In this document: positions 23,441-35,826 of the stretch, piece by piece
How the letters are laid out: each line of letters begins with the position of its first letter
Numbering within the stretch: position 1 is the stretch's first letter
Assembly: GCA_023055355.1 (NCBI GenBank)
Contig: JALJCS010000054.1
Location: 1 to 64,000, forward strand
Direction of reading: 5' to 3'
DNA: 64,000 bases
Source: Agelaius tricolor
Lineage: Eukaryota; Chordata; Aves; Passeriformes; Icteridae
The notes under the pieces: generated by a model
What the model was told of the DNA's origin: nothing
Database searches by the model: none
What the model saw: only the letters and a program-made list of their open reading frames with translations
Position numbers and translations under genes: made by a program

Positions 23441-23907
23441 ACTTTTCCAGGGGTGCAGGCTGCTGGAAGCATTAGCAGGGCAGGTGATGTTCATCATTTC
23501 AGAGCAGGGGAAAAGCACAGCTCTGACAAATCTTGCTTCTCCCATCAGGTGTGCTCATGGACACCGTGGGGTCCCATCATCCACACTGGTTTTCTCTGCC
23601 ACTTCAAAATTCCTCTGAAATAACCTGGCACAGAAATTTTGAGTCAAAACCAACCAGCTGGGGGTCAAAATAAATCCCTGGGGCACAGCACAGAGAGGGA
23701 GCTTGATGTTCTTGACCAAACCAAGCAGCAACAACAAAGTTTGAGAGCAGGGGCAGAAAAAAGCAACCTGCAGCCTTTGCTGTAGGAAAAACCCGGCACA
23801 TTTAAGTTCTTATACCATAAATGTTGGACTGGGACTGTTTTGTTTCTATCCATTTCTTGATTTTTCTTTCCTCCAGAAGGGTCTCAGCTGATCCAGCTAC
23901 AGCAATT

Positions 23908-24072
23908 TGGGAATCTTGGAATGGTTTGGGTGGGAAGGGTCCTTAAAGACCATCCAGCGCCACCCCACCTGACATGGGCAGGGACATCTTCCACTACCCC
24001 AGGTTGCTCCAAGCCCTGTCCAATCTGGCCTTGGACATTTCCAGGGATCCAGGGGCAGCCATAAAATTTGGA
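23908..24072 (-). mobile_element. CR1 LINE, 3' fragment
   Basis: 'cttggaatggtttgggtggg' leads into 'ccttaaagaccatccagcgc' and ends after 'ccagggatccaggggcagcc'. Confidence 0.85.
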
Positions 24073-26515
24073 TATTGGAAATGAGGGGTGAAGAAGGTTT
24101 AAAGAAGTCTTACTGACATCTTGGCTTTTGATTGCTACAGATCTTGGTGTAGAGGCAGCATATCCTGAGTGAACCTTCACCATCCTCTAAATCAACAAAC
24201 CACATCCAGGGGAAAAAAAAATCCCAAATCACCCAGGAAAGCCCTTGACATCATTTGAACTGAGGTGGGAAACACCCAGTCAAAAGTTGAAGGTTAAAGC
24301 TATTACTCCAACATTATTCTCATACTAAATCCAAAACACAGCACTTTACCAGCTCCTGAGGAAGGAAAAAAATCAACTCCATCCCAGCCAAAACCAGGAC
24401 ATCACCAAAAAGAGGAAAAAAAGGGGGGGGGGGGATTTGGTTTCAATCCAAATAATTTAATCCAATTTAATTTATGTTGGCTTGGAAGATGCATTTGTTG
24501 AGGAAGTGAATGTTTGAGTGGTTTAAACTGTACATGTTTATATACAACATTTAACTCTGTGCCCACACTGAGCACGTGGCAGCTGCCCCAGGTGAGAGGG
24601 AGCCCAGGGTGCCCAGGGGTCACCTTGCCAGCTCCTCCTGAAGAGGACAACCAGGAAGGACTATGGAATACATGACAGCATGCAGGGACAACTTCCCAGG
24701 GCCAGGAAGCCTCTTCCAGGAGTTTTGAGATCCCTTCCAGTCCTGCATCCTATGGGCTCTGAGCTCACGGTAGAAAACTTGACCCTGGTATTAACTCCCT
24801 TTTAATGCACCAAACCATATTTCCCAATTATGATAAATTATCATTAAAGCAGTGCCTGTCCCATGGTAGAAATCTTAGCCCCCCACCAGTACCATTTTCT
24901 GGAGGGTATCAGCTTATCTGCCACCATGCCAGGCACCAGAGGGGACATCAGATACTGCAGTGTCTGGCTCTCTCTGGTCTATCCCAGCTCTGCAGACCTG
25001 ATCTCTGCAGACATTCTCCACTGTCACAGCCAAGCACAGTCACCCAGGGACAGCTGGATCCAAGGAGCAGCAGTTCCACCCTTCCCCAAGCCCATCAGCT
25101 GCTGAGGAGCCTCATCCCAACATTCCCCTCCAGCAGGTTCTTAACTTTATGCACAAAGCCAACCTCCCTCCCAGGCAGAAGTTCATTTTCCTCTCTTATT
25201 GACTGACTGGTTGGCATTAAGCAGCTCTTTGTAGCCAGGCTGGTTTGTGGCTGGAAAACAGTGGGAAGTGGATTTTTGCTTCACAACCAGATCATACAGG
25301 ACCTGCTTGCCTGGTCCAGCAGGATCAGCCAAGTATCAGCAGAAGATACTTGGGTTCCCTCCAAGGCAGGGACAGATGCCAGGTGTATTTGCTTTTTAGC
25401 AGGATGCTTTTCCAAGACTCTGATTGATTTTTTTTTGTATTTTTTTTTTTTTTTTTCTTTCTGGTGGCCTCACATTGGAGGCTGCAAGAGCCTGGACACA
25501 GAAAGTAACACTAGGTGGACCCAAGCATTGCAGAGAAACCCTTATCCCATCCTCATGAAGCAGCACTGGGATTCCCAAGCTGTGACACCGCCAAGACTTG
25601 AAACAAAAGCAAAGAAATTGCTTAGGAGATCCAAATTAAAAATTTAGGCCATACCACCATACCTGCAGCCTGGGTTGTTTTATTCTGTTTGCATCATGGA
25701 CTCCTTAAATCCCACCCTACCTCCTTGCTCTTTGAATGCAGCTCAAGGGAAACTCGAGTTCTCTTCCCATCTCCTGCTGTACATCCTGATTGTGCCATCA
25801 CCTGCAGGAGACACTGCAATAAAAAAGCACAACAGAGGGAGCAGCGACCTGCTGGGAGCTCCAGGTGACTCCTGCCTTGGAGTCCTGGTCATTTGGGATG
25901 GGGTTTAAGTGTTTATCCCACCACTGTTCTCATCAGCCCTCTCTGGCCTCACCCCTGGAGCTGAATGCCACAAGAGCAGCTCTGGGGATCCCATTCCAGG
26001 CTGCTCTGAGGAGAACCAGGCTGGTTTGAGGCACCAGGTTTGCTTTCAGGAATCAAAGAAATTAAATTTAGAAGCCAAAGGAGCCAGTGACCTGCAGTTT
26101 GAGCAGGTTTTGAGACTTTGAGGTGAGTTTAGCAACTGCCATCTTCTTTTTGGCACAAATAATTATCCCACTGAACAGCATCAGCTCACCCAGGTGAAAG
26201 GGAGCACACCAAGCCCTCCTTGAAAAATCAAATATTTTAAGGTTGCCCTCACCTGAGAAACTCATCCAAATAAATAAAAGACCATGAAATCCACAAAATT
26301 ATTCCAGCAAAAGGCACAACAGTCCCTTCAGCACAAGGGGGATAAGGGGAGTTTAGGAGGCAGCTGCACCAGGAGCACAACCAGAAATATGAAGCTTTAA
26401 GGTAAAGGCAATATTCTGCTGCCCCTTGCTCATGCTCCCAACCAGAAGGCAAAGAAAAAAGAAAAGAGAAGAAAAAAATCACCTACACTTGATGAAAATG
26501 TACAGAAACACTCAC
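24073..26515. other. No gene supported
   Basis: A G-run (24423-24433) and a T-run (25429-25457) stand out. A possible plus-strand exon at 26050-26121 has a fair acceptor (GGTTTGCTTTCAG) and donor (TTTGAG/GTGAGT). It hits a stop in the best frame just before the donor, so it could only be non-coding or chance. Confidence 0.3.
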
Positions 26516-26654
26516 TCCTTTGTCTCCCTCCTGTACAATCTTTTCCCCTAGCGAGGGAAGGAGCCCAGTGAGGGCAGAGCTGGTGCTCAACCGAGAGCTG
26601 CTGGGAAGGTCAGGCTCCTTCAGCTGCAGATTGCACCCAGATGGTGATTTCCTC
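26516..26654 (-). CDS. Candidate coding exon, 139 bp
   Basis: The minus-strand acceptor CACTGCCAG precedes one base plus 46 open codons. They contain LPSSSRLSTSSALTG and end LGEKIVQEGDKG. The donor is AAAGGA/GTGAGT, a strong site, giving phase 0. Codon use is GC3-rich in the middle. Two inner acceptors (AATCTGCAG and CCTCGCTAG) would give shorter exons in the same frame. The Ser-rich, low-structure character is all I can say of function. It is phase-compatible with the candidate at 7970-8056. Confidence 0.38.
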
Positions 26655-27017
26655 CTGGCAGTGGCAGGAGCTGGGGAAGGCAGCCAGGCTCCAGCAGGCT
26701 GTGCCAGAGCTGGAGGCAGAAACTCCCTGGCCAAAGCCATGCCAACATGCAGATCTTATTAGGCCAGAGCCTGCAGCCAGCTCGTGCTGCCCCCGGCTAG
26801 AACAGGGAGATGAGAGCAGGGCTGAGAGCTCAGACATCACCACTGTGCTCACTGCACAGGCCTGGCCCTGAACACAGCCCCTGCTCAGGCCCTGAAATGT
26901 TGATTTGTAAAGATCTCCCACCTCCAGCAGGTGTTTAGGGACATAAAAAGGGAGCAGCTCCCACCTGGCTGTTACCTCCCTGGGAAGGAGCCACAGCACA
27001 GAACTGCAGCTTGGAGA

Positions 27018-27245
27018 GAATCATGGAATGGTTTGGGTTGGAAAGGACCTTAAAGCCCATCCAGTGCCACCCCCTGCCATGGCAGGGACACCTCCCACTG
27101 TCCCAGGCTGCTCCAAGCCCTGTCCAGCCTGGCCTTGGGCACTGCCAGGGATCCAGGGGCAGCCACAGCTGCTCTGGGCACCCTGTGCCAGGGCTCCTCA
27201 CCCTTCACAGGAAACAATTCCTAATTCCCAATATCCCACCTAACC
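27018..27245 (-). mobile_element. CR1 LINE, 3' fragment (first of two in tandem)
   Basis: 'catggaatggtttgggttgg' through 'tgtccagcctggccttgggc' to 'aacaattcctaattcccaat'. A near copy follows 55 bp later. Confidence 0.9.
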
Positions 27246-27298
27246 CTGCCCAGAGAGGGAATTGGGGTAAAAGTGAGAAAGGTCATGGCTTGAGACCA

Positions 27299-27760
27299 CA
27301 GAATGATGGAATGGTTTGGGAAGGGACTTTAAATCCCATCCAGTGCCACCCCATGTCATGGGCAGGGACACCTTCCACTGCCCCAGGGTGCTCCAAGCCC
27401 TGTCCAGCCTGGCCTTGGGCACTGCCAGGGATCCAGGGGCAGCCACAGCTGCTCTGGGCACCCTGTGCCAGGCTCCTCACCCTCACAGGGAACAATTCCT
27501 AATTCCCAAAATCCCATCCATCCCTGCCCTCTGGCAGTGGGAGCCATTCCCTGGCTCCTGTCCCTCCATCCCTTGTCCCCAGTCCCTCTCCTGGAGCCCC
27601 TTCAGGCCCTGCAAGGGGCTCTGAGCTCTCCCTGGAGCCTTCTCCAGGTGAGCACCCCCAGCTCTCCCAGCCTGGCTCCAGCCCTGGAGCAGCTCCATGG
27701 CCTCCTCTGGACCATCTCCAGCAGCTCCAGGTCCTTCTGATGCTGGGGGAGAGAGGAGCA
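27299..27760 (-). mobile_element. CR1 LINE, longer 3' fragment
   Basis: It has the same terminus as the preceding copy but extends further into the element ('ccattccctggctcctgtcc', 'ccaggtgagcacccccagct'). The open frames it produces on both strands are repeat-derived. Confidence 0.9.
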
Positions 27761-28174
27761 GCAGCAGATGGACGTGGTTGCTCTCACAGCCACAGTCTGT
27801 CCTCAGGCTCCTGAGCACTGCCAGTCCATCCAGGGCAAAACTTGAACCAGAAATAATTGTGGTCAATTCTGGTATAAAGGAAAAAGTTATTTCCTAAGGA
27901 GTGTGGGATTGAAATCCACCTCCCAAGCAGCAGCTCAAGCTCTGCCCTGGCCCTTCAGCACCTGGGTGTCAGTTTTGCCTCCTGCAGCAATCAGAGATCT
28001 CTCCATGGAGCTTGTCAGAGCACATCCCCATTCATGGCTGGCTAAAAGCAGGATTGGGGTCCCTGTGTCACACAGGGGCTGTCACACACATGCCTGGAGC
28101 CTGCAGAGAGCCCAGGCTGCGTCTCCCTACTGCCAGAGACCAACACATCCTTACAGGACACAGCAAATCCTGGC

Positions 28175-28480
28175 AGAATATGGAATATCCTGAGCTGAAA
28201 GGGACCCACAGGATCATCCAGTCCAGCTCCTGGCCCTGCACAGACACCCCAACAATCCCATCCTGTCCCTGGGAGTGGTGTCCAAACTCTCCTGGAGCTC
28301 TGGCAGCCTCAGGGCTGTGCCCATTCCCTGGGGAGTGGGGCAGTGCCAGCACCCTCTGGATAAGGAACCTTTTCTTGGTTTCCAACCTCAAGCAGCTCCA
28401 GCCATTCCCTGGCTGCTGTCCCTGTCACAGAGACCAGAGCTGCCCCTCCTGTCCAGCACAGTGACATTGCTGAGGCTCAG
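28175..28480 (-). mobile_element. CR1 LINE fragment, different subfamily
   Basis: 'gagctgaaagggacccacag' and 'atcatccagtccagctcctg' mark a CR1 subtype with a different terminal region from the neighbours. It continues to 'ctgctgtccctgtcacagag'. Confidence 0.8.
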
Positions 28481-28767
28481 CCATGCCACCGGAGCCACTG
28501 GAGAAGAGGGGGACATTCAGCAGAAGATGGTTTTCCACTGCTCTGGTTTCTTTGTGGGGAAAATCTTGGGAAAATCCTACCCTTAAAATGATGTTCCAGC
28601 TACACAAAGAGTCCTGCTGCCTAATGAGCACATCTTGGGCAGAGATAAACACAATAGATTTGCACGGAGCCACAGCTGAATAGCTGACTTCAGCCTTAGT
28701 TTAGCCTCAGAGCATTAAGAGATTGTTGATTCCAGTAGAGAACACACTTGCCAACCTTTTTTTTTTT

Positions 28768-28782
28768 GTGTGTGTGTGTGTA
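28768..28782. repeat. (TG)n microsatellite
   Basis: About seven TG units after a T-run. Confidence 0.85.
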
Positions 28783-31700
28783 AGAGCACAATTTAAAGTT
28801 AAAAACCCTCAGTGACTCCAGGCACTGGCAACCTCAGCCCCTCTCAGGCAGTCAGTGGCCACTCAATGTGAATATTTTCACTTCTGCTGGAGGCAACGTG
28901 CTGGTGATAAGGAATTCAGCATGGTGGTTATTTATTTTCAGAACTCAAATGGATTTAGTAAGAAACTCTGCTCCTTGCCCAAGACTCAGCTGAACATGTT
29001 CTGAAGCCCAAAGCCCAGAGCAGCAGCTCCAGATGATGTCATGTAAGAGTGCAATAAAGAATTACACAACGAAAGCAGCAGATAAAAAACAGGGACAATC
29101 AGCAGCTTCTCAAGATGTAATGAGGAATAACCTTCAATCCCAGCTATGCAGAGCCCCTTGACTAATTATTCCAGTTAAATCACACATCTCCACAAGCATA
29201 AATATTTACCTGAAACCTTCATGACGAGGAAGAGGACACTGGGCAGCAGTGAAGCTTCACACCAGGCAAAGACACACAGGAAGCAGCAGAAACGAAAACA
29301 AGCCTAATGAAAATCATTTTCCAGGCAAAAAAAACCCAAAAAAAAGCAGATTTTAACTGACTCAGCAGCAGGTTCATGAGGACTTACAGCACAGAGAAGT
29401 CGTGAGCAACTGGAAGAGCTTCCAGACTAGCTAAAACTCCCACTTTTAACACAAAAATGGATCAGATTCTGGGATGTGGTTGTGAAGATTCTTCACACTG
29501 GGCATGGTGACTTTCATCTCACTGAGCACATACAATTGCTGGCAGCAAACTCCTAAGAACAGAAAAGAAAGAAAAAAATAATAATAAAAAGCCCCTCAAG
29601 TTCCACAAGCAACTTCAAAGCCCAACGGGGTTTTCCTCACTGCTGAAGGGGATTCAGAGTTCATTGTGCTCGTGGAACTCAAGTTGGGCTGCAGGGAAAA
29701 CCTCCTGCTTCTCAACCCTTGAGGTGCCATCCTCCCCCAGCAGTGGGACAGGGGGGGTGAGGGGCAGGGATGCACAGAGCACCCCAATAAAACCATTACA
29801 GGTTCACACCTCGAGCTCCCACACAGCAGCCTGGTCCAGGATGGGATATTTGGTGAGAGGATGTGGCAGAGGAGGTGTTCCAAGGCATGTGCCAAGCACA
29901 GGTACCAGCAAAGGGCTGGGTGGGAGAAATGGGGGCAGCAGCTCCTGGCAGGTCCTTGAGGAGAAGGAGAATTCACTGTGTCCTCCATGGGCTCACCAAG
30001 AGCACAGAGTCTCAGGTTTGGGGAGCCCATCCCTTCAAACCAACAGTAATTTAAAGGAGTTTTGTACTCTGAAATGAGTAAAACAACAACTCATGAAAAC
30101 CAATGCAGCAGCACAACCCAGCAGTGGGGCTGAGTTACCCTCCCTACTGCCACATTAACCAAAACCCAGCTCTTCTAATGCTGATAGCCCAGCACATGTT
30201 CTTCAAATTAATTTGGATCAGCAGCATTCCCACCACCTGGAGAAGTGCATAAATAAAGCCCTCAATGCCTTTAGGAAGCAGTTCAGTATCTTTATAATGA
30301 TATTTTTGCATTAAATGCCACAGACTATTGATGGCAGCAGGGATTTAGTGGCTCCCACTGAACAGTGACAAAGGAAAGGCTCTGACAGCAGAGAGGGTTT
30401 TTCCTCCAGCCAAACACCTCCCTTTTCCATGAGAGGGAAGAAAGAACAACCAGCTGGACAAGCCATTCCTGAGGTAAAGTATTTCCAGCCAAAAGGGACC
30501 TACAATGATCATCTAGTCCAGCTGAGAGATTAGATCTGCCTTCTGCAACCCTTTCTGGACAGGAAAAACTGTCCCAGAGGGATCTGGAGGTTTGCAGCTT
30601 CCTTTTCAGTCTTTACAAGGCAGAAAGGGAAACTTTTAAGCACTTGATACCCAAAGTAAGAAGCCTGAAATCACCTGCAGGTTTACAAAGAAAACCATTC
30701 CATGAAAAAATTCCAAGTAGGCCACGAGTTTTTGCCATGTTTTAGTGCCATGAGGCAGAGGAACAGGAAAGGACCAGTGAATTTTTGGTATTTTGATTCA
30801 CTAGCAGGGAAGTTTTCCAACATTAGGCCAGTTCAACACCAGTCTGGTCATCATCTCCTAGGAGATTATTCTTCCTGCACAAACCAGAAAACCCCAAAGG
30901 TTGTGAACAAGGGGGGGTTTGATGAGTTTTACTCCTTTTTAATAGAGGAGAGCTGGAAGAAAAACAAGTGATTCTTATCTCTGAATTCAGTGCTTCACTA
31001 TCGGTTCTGTGCCAAAATATAAAATTATTTCCTTGCTACAGGAAAGATTTCTACATGCAAAGAGATGCAAGGCTCCATAATATTTATATTGTATTTATTT
31101 CATAGGCAGCCCATTCATGCTCCCCTTTCCTCATTCTCCACCTGGGGCTGCAGAACCATAGGAAATCTCTTTTAATCCTGTTGTTGCCTCTTACCCCAGT
31201 GAGCAGAAACAACTTTTACACCCCAAAATGACCAAACCCAACCATTATTTGCCACTTTGAGAGCTGCAGTTCAGAGCTGTCCACCACCTGCCAGGCTGCA
31301 GCTCCTGTTTCTGCAGAATTCAGCTGAAATTACAACTCCTGCTCCCTGTCCTTCTCTCCCAGGCTGTATTTTGGCCTCTCCTGGCTGAAGAGAATGTGCA
31401 GACTTCAAAGAGCCACCTACAACAGTGCTGGCACCTTCTCATCCATTGAGATGCTTCTCTCACAGACAGGCTGGCTCCTGGCTGGAAATCCTGAGAAAAT
31501 AGATAGAAATAACTGGAATTAAAGCAGAGAGTAACTTGAGAGTCATTTCCTTCTCTGGAGAGCTCCCACGTGCCCTGCCCTTTCACCAGCCCCAAGTCCC
31601 AGGATGTGGCAAGAGATTACACCCAAGGACAGAATAAAACACGTCAGGAGCACAATTCCTTTATCACCACATTCTGTCCTTCCGTTTTTTTTGGGGTGGT

Positions 31701-32446
31701 GCACACCCCCAAGAGCTCAACCAATTTGAAATATCCCCAAGGACAGGTTTGTGGAAGGAGCCTTGGTGTGATTTCTGAGCTTTCAGCACCAGAAGCACCA
31801 AAACAAGGGGTTTTCTGAGAAAGGGAATAAAGCAGTGGTGTAACACCCACCACAGAGCAGCTCTGAATGAAACCAAACATTCTTGGTAGAAAGTCCAAGG
31901 TCTTTGCTGCCTCCCCCACGAAGAAAACAGATGAGAAAAATAATGCATTTCAAACCCTCTGCAGACCTCCAGTGTCTGAGAAACTGCAGCAGACTGATAG
32001 GAAGAGAGGCAGCAAGATTCAGCTCAGACTGGCCTGCAATTCCTGTTCCCACAGGAGAATGTATTTACACCCTGATAAGCTGGGCAGCAGCTTGACTGGG
32101 GAAATGTTTTAGTTCCAGAGTGAGAAACAACTCCTCTCTTTGCAGCACTTGCTTCCCACAAGACAGCACCAGCCTCAGATGGTTTTGTCTCCGAGCACTG
32201 AAGCCTGCTGGGAACCAGATAAGCAGCCAAAATTAGGGTCAGAGTTGATGTTATTCCACCAGCTAATGCCCAGTGCTGTTCAGAGCAGGATCTTTTAATG
32301 ATCAAGTTTACTCTCACCCCACACAGCTCTAAGCTTTGGGAAGGAGAGGTCCAAGGATGCCTTTTCCAGAGCAGCCAAAACTGACCTTGATCCCCTCCCT
32401 GGACCAAACACACTGATCCACCTTGCCAAAAACTCCTTCAGGTACC
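28783..32446. other. No gene supported; one CR1 scrap
   Basis: A minus-strand donor-like TTTCAG/GTAAAT near 29210 follows a short frame that begins MIFIRLVFVSAASC and looks like a signal peptide. That frame stops before the donor, so I do not call it. No other candidate exon is convincing. Confidence 0.3.
30478..30560 (-). mobile_element. CR1 LINE, short fragment
   Basis: 'agccaaaagggacctacaat' then 'gatcatctagtccagctg' is a CR1 3' end in reverse. Confidence 0.6.
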
Positions 32447-32580
32447 AGGGAATCGTGGCTTGGGTTGGAAGGGATGGTAAAGCTCGTCCAGATCCAAATC
32501 CAGATCCTGCCATGGCCAGGGACACCTCCCACTATCCCAGGTTTCTCCAAGTCCCATCCAACCTAAGCCTGGAACTTGTG
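32447..32580 (-). mobile_element. CR1 LINE, 3' fragment
   Basis: 'gtggcttgggttggaaggga' followed by 'ccatggccagggacacctcc' and 'caagtcccatccaacctaag'. Confidence 0.8.
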
Positions 32581-33040
32581 ATATTTTTGTCTTTATCCAC
32601 AAACATGCCAAGCCCTCACTCAGCAGTTCTTCCCTAATAAAACATAAAAATGTTGAGGTGAGAAGCTGCATTCACATCTACCTCATCTCCTTGTCCATGC
32701 AGATCACTTCAGGCTGGTTGAGGAGCCCTCCTCTCCCAGCTCCTGGGGGACATGAACTGCATCCCTTTATCACCTTCTCTGCCCATCCCACTGAGACACC
32801 CCCTGAACTGCTGCCACAAACAGGGGAGCAAACAAAGGCAGCATTTGGAAGGAGCAAATCAGGGAGGCTGCTGCCCTGGCATGGTTGTTTTCAGCCTGGA
32901 GACACAAAACAGACACTCTCAAAGGTTTTTAATAGAGAGTTTGCCTGCCATTGCAAGTATTTATTGATTAGAGACTGAAACACCACAGCAGTTCATTGCC
33001 AGCCACCTTCTGGCTCCAGGGCTCCCCTCCAGCTTAGCCA

Positions 33041-33640
33041 GGCTGTTTTCATGCTTGCTACACCTGAATTCTCACAGTCACAATGTCCCCTGCACTCTAA
33101 AATGATGCTACAAACACCACCAAGTACCAAAAGTTCATTGTGCTTGTGAGAAATGATACTCACTGTCAAAGATCTAAAAGGTTTATTAAAACCTTATCAA
33201 AAATACAGCAGAAGACTGAATAGAGAAAATATTATGGTGTTGAGAGTAAAGGATTTTTTCCCACCATGTGCTCATCCACACAATGGAGGTTTCACCTTTT
33301 AACCCTTTACTCCCTTCTGTCCATCAACTCCTTGTTGTCTGTCCAGTGGTGGAGATCACTTCCTTAAATCCTGATTGAAGGTCAGATGTTGCTGACCTTC
33401 CCAAATGTCCCAAACCCAGATCACACCCTGATAGCAACACAAGGGCAGTAAAACACAACTATAAATCTATAAATTATATTTGCCTTTTAATTGTGACAGT
33501 CAGCCATCACATTACTCATCTCTCACCCCAGGCTGTTTTCATGCTTGCTGCATCTGAATTCTCACAGTCACAATGTCCCCTGCACTCTAAAATGATGCTA
33601 CAAACAGCACTAAGGACCAAAAGTTCATTGTGCTCATGTT
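33041..33640 (-). mobile_element. LTR-like repeat, 490-bp unit, 1.2 tandem copies
   Basis: The landmark 'ggctgttttcatgcttgct' occurs at 33041 and again at 33531, 490 bp apart, and the first ~110 bp of the unit repeats. Read on the minus strand, the unit has a TATA-like 'gatttatagatttatag' and then AATAAA ('ttttaataaaccttttag') in the order and spacing expected of an LTR. The same unit recurs at 39281-40015. Exact LTR ends could not be placed. Confidence 0.6.
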
Positions 33641-33929
33641 GGGTGAGTGATGCAAATCCCCCCATGGCTTCTCTCATCTCCCTGGGCTCGAGGCACTCGT
33701 TGGGATGGGGATATTCCACCCTGGTCCACACTGATCAATCAGGTGCTCCTGGTAGTTTTAGCAAGAAGCCCTCACTGAGGGTTTGAGCTGAGTTTGTGAC
33801 CCAGCTTTGTGTGATTTCAGCACAAGCAGCTCTCCCCAGATGTCACATCCCTGGTTTTTTTCCCCCAGCAGGAGGAAGGAGAAGGGAATTCTGTCCTAGC
33901 AGAGATAGGCTGGTTCTGTCCCAATACCA

Positions 33930-34036
33930 GAACCAATTCAGGCACAGCCTGAGAGAGTTCCAGAAATGCTTGGACAACACTCTCAGGCACAGGATGGGAT
34001 TCTTGGGCCAGGAGTTTGACTTTGGCAATCCTTGTG
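33930..34036 (+). mobile_element. CR1 LINE, left part, split by an LTR
   Basis: 'gagttccagaaatgcttgga', 'caacactctcaggcacagga' and 'ttgactttggcaatccttgt' are consecutive CR1 landmarks on the plus strand. The element resumes at 34439 after the LTR. Confidence 0.85.
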
Positions 34037-34438
34037 TGTTGTATTTGTGGGGTGCCCTATGGCAGGAAGGAATGATGAATCTGACTCCATGTTCTCAGAA
34101 GGCAAATTTATTATTTTATGGTACTGTATTATATTAAAGAATGCTATATTAACTATACTAAAGAATACAGAAAGGATTTTTACAGAAGGCTAAAAAGATA
34201 ATAATGAAAACTTGTGACACAGCTTGGCCCTGATTGGCCAAAGAGTGAAAACAATTCACAGCAGAATCCAATGAAACAATCACCTGTGGTAAATAATCTC
34301 CAAACACATTCCAAAGCAGCAGAACACAGGAGAAGCAAATCAGATAATTATTGCTTTCCTTTTTTCTCTGAGGCTTCTCAGTTTCTCAGGAGAAGAATCC
34401 TGGGTGAAGGGATTTTTCCAGAAAATGGGAATGCCACA
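34037..34438 (-). mobile_element. Solo LTR of an endogenous retrovirus, 402 bp, 6-bp TSD
   Basis: It is flanked by identical CTTGTG at 34031-34036 and 34439-34444. On the minus strand it begins TGTGGCATTCCC and ends ACAAATACAACA, giving the TG...CA termini of an LTR. A CCAAT motif (GGCCAATCAGGGCC), an A/T-rich TATA-like zone and an AATAAA-like zone ('aataaatttgcc') follow in LTR order. A 6-bp duplication is typical of ERVK/class II elements. No coding region accompanies it. Relatives are at 50803 and 62420. Confidence 0.88.
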
Positions 34439-34483
34439 CTTGTGGGCCCCTTCCAACTCAGAATATTCTACAATTCAATGATT
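34439..34483 (+). mobile_element. CR1 LINE, 3' terminus after the LTR insertion
   Basis: 'cttgtgggccccttccaact' then 'cagaatattctacaattc' completes the CR1 end begun at 33930. Removing the LTR and one TSD copy restores a continuous CR1 sequence. Confidence 0.85.
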
Positions 34484-35013
34484 TAAATTCTACCCTGAGC
34501 AAGGTGAGATCTGACAGCTCTAGAGAACCCCAAAGTCTCATCCCTTCTTGCCCAAGGAACGTCCTGCAGCTCAGGAAAGTCTGGCCCAATTTGTGGTTGA
34601 TTCCAGCCCATATCCAGCTCATCCCTGCCTGGATCTGGTGTGGGCTGGGACACCAGGCTGCATCCAGCCTCACTCATTAAAAAGGTTGAAATCACTGAGT
34701 GGCAGTGTTCCCATCACACAAAACACCCTGAGGTGCTGACAGCACCATCCTGGCTGGATTCAAGGTCATTTTCTGACTTTCTGAAAGACTAAAAGGTTCA
34801 CCTGGCACATTTCCTCTGTCGTGATCAGCAACAAGAAATAGCAACTGGGAGGGAAGAGTTGAGCAAGCCCTGTGAAAACCATGAGGAGCTAAAGGCTCAG
34901 CCCCTCTCCTTGCAACATCCACCCAGGGTGAGTGTTCCTGGCCACAATTCCCAAACAAACATCCCATTAAGGTTTTGGTTCTGCAGAGAAAGCAAAAGCC
35001 TGGAGCACTGTGG

Positions 35014-35826
35014 GCTGCCAGCCTTTGAACACAGTGGGAGTTACTGGTGATGGGGATGGAGAGGGAAAAAGGGCATCTCAAGTGGGTAAAACCAGCTCCT
35101 TCTACTGATCCATTAATCTGCTCCAGCCCACAGCCCTGGACTGAATAAAAACTACCAAAAAATATCAATTAAAGAGCTTTTGCACCTTCCCAGCCTATGG
35201 AGAGGCTCCCTAAGGTGCTGCCAACCTTTGAACACATTGGGAGTTACTGGTGATGGGGATGGAGAGGGAAAAAGGGCATCTCAAGAGGGTAAAACCAGCT
35301 CCTTCTACTGATCCATGAATCTGCTCCAGCCCAGAGCCCTGGATTGGATAAAAACTACCAAAAATATCAATTAAAGAGCTTTTGGAGCTTCCCAGCCTAT
35401 GGAGAGGCTCCCTAAGGTGCTGCCAACCTTTGAACACATTGGGAGTTACTGCTGATGGGGATGGAGGTGGAAAAAGGGCATCTCAAGAGGGTAAAACCAG
35501 CTCCTTTTACTGATCCACAAATCTGCTCCAGCCCAGAGCCCTGGATTGGATAAAAACTACCAAAAATATCAATTAAAGAGCTTTTGGAGCTTCCCAGCCT
35601 ATGGAGAGGCTCCCTAAGGTGCTGCCAGCCTTTGAACGCATTGGGAGTTACTGGTGATGGGGATGGAGGTGGAAAAAGGGCATTTCAAGAGGGTAAAACC
35701 AGCTCCTTTTACTGATCCATGAATCTGCTCCAGCCCAGAGCCCTGGATTGGGTAAAAACTCCCAACAAATATTCATTAAAGAGCTTTTGCAGCTTCCCAG
35801 CCTATGGAGAGGCTTCCTAAGGTGTC
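35014..35826. repeat. 202-bp tandem repeat, four copies
   Basis: 'cctttgaac' recurs at 35022, 35225, 35427 and 35629 (spacing 203, 202, 202). Each unit contains 'gggagttactg' plus 'tgatggggatgga', and the phrase 'ctccctaaggtgctgcca' joins neighbours. The later copies are the most alike. I do not recognise the source sequence. Confidence 0.93.

Noticed and set aside
26050..26121. Plus-strand exon with GTGAGT donor
   Set aside because: Stops occur in the two frames I read through, in the better one only just before the donor; it is at best non-coding.
29210..29320. Signal-peptide-like frame MIFIRLVFVSAASC before a GTAAAT donor
   Set aside because: The frame reaches a stop before the donor, so it cannot be a coding first exon.
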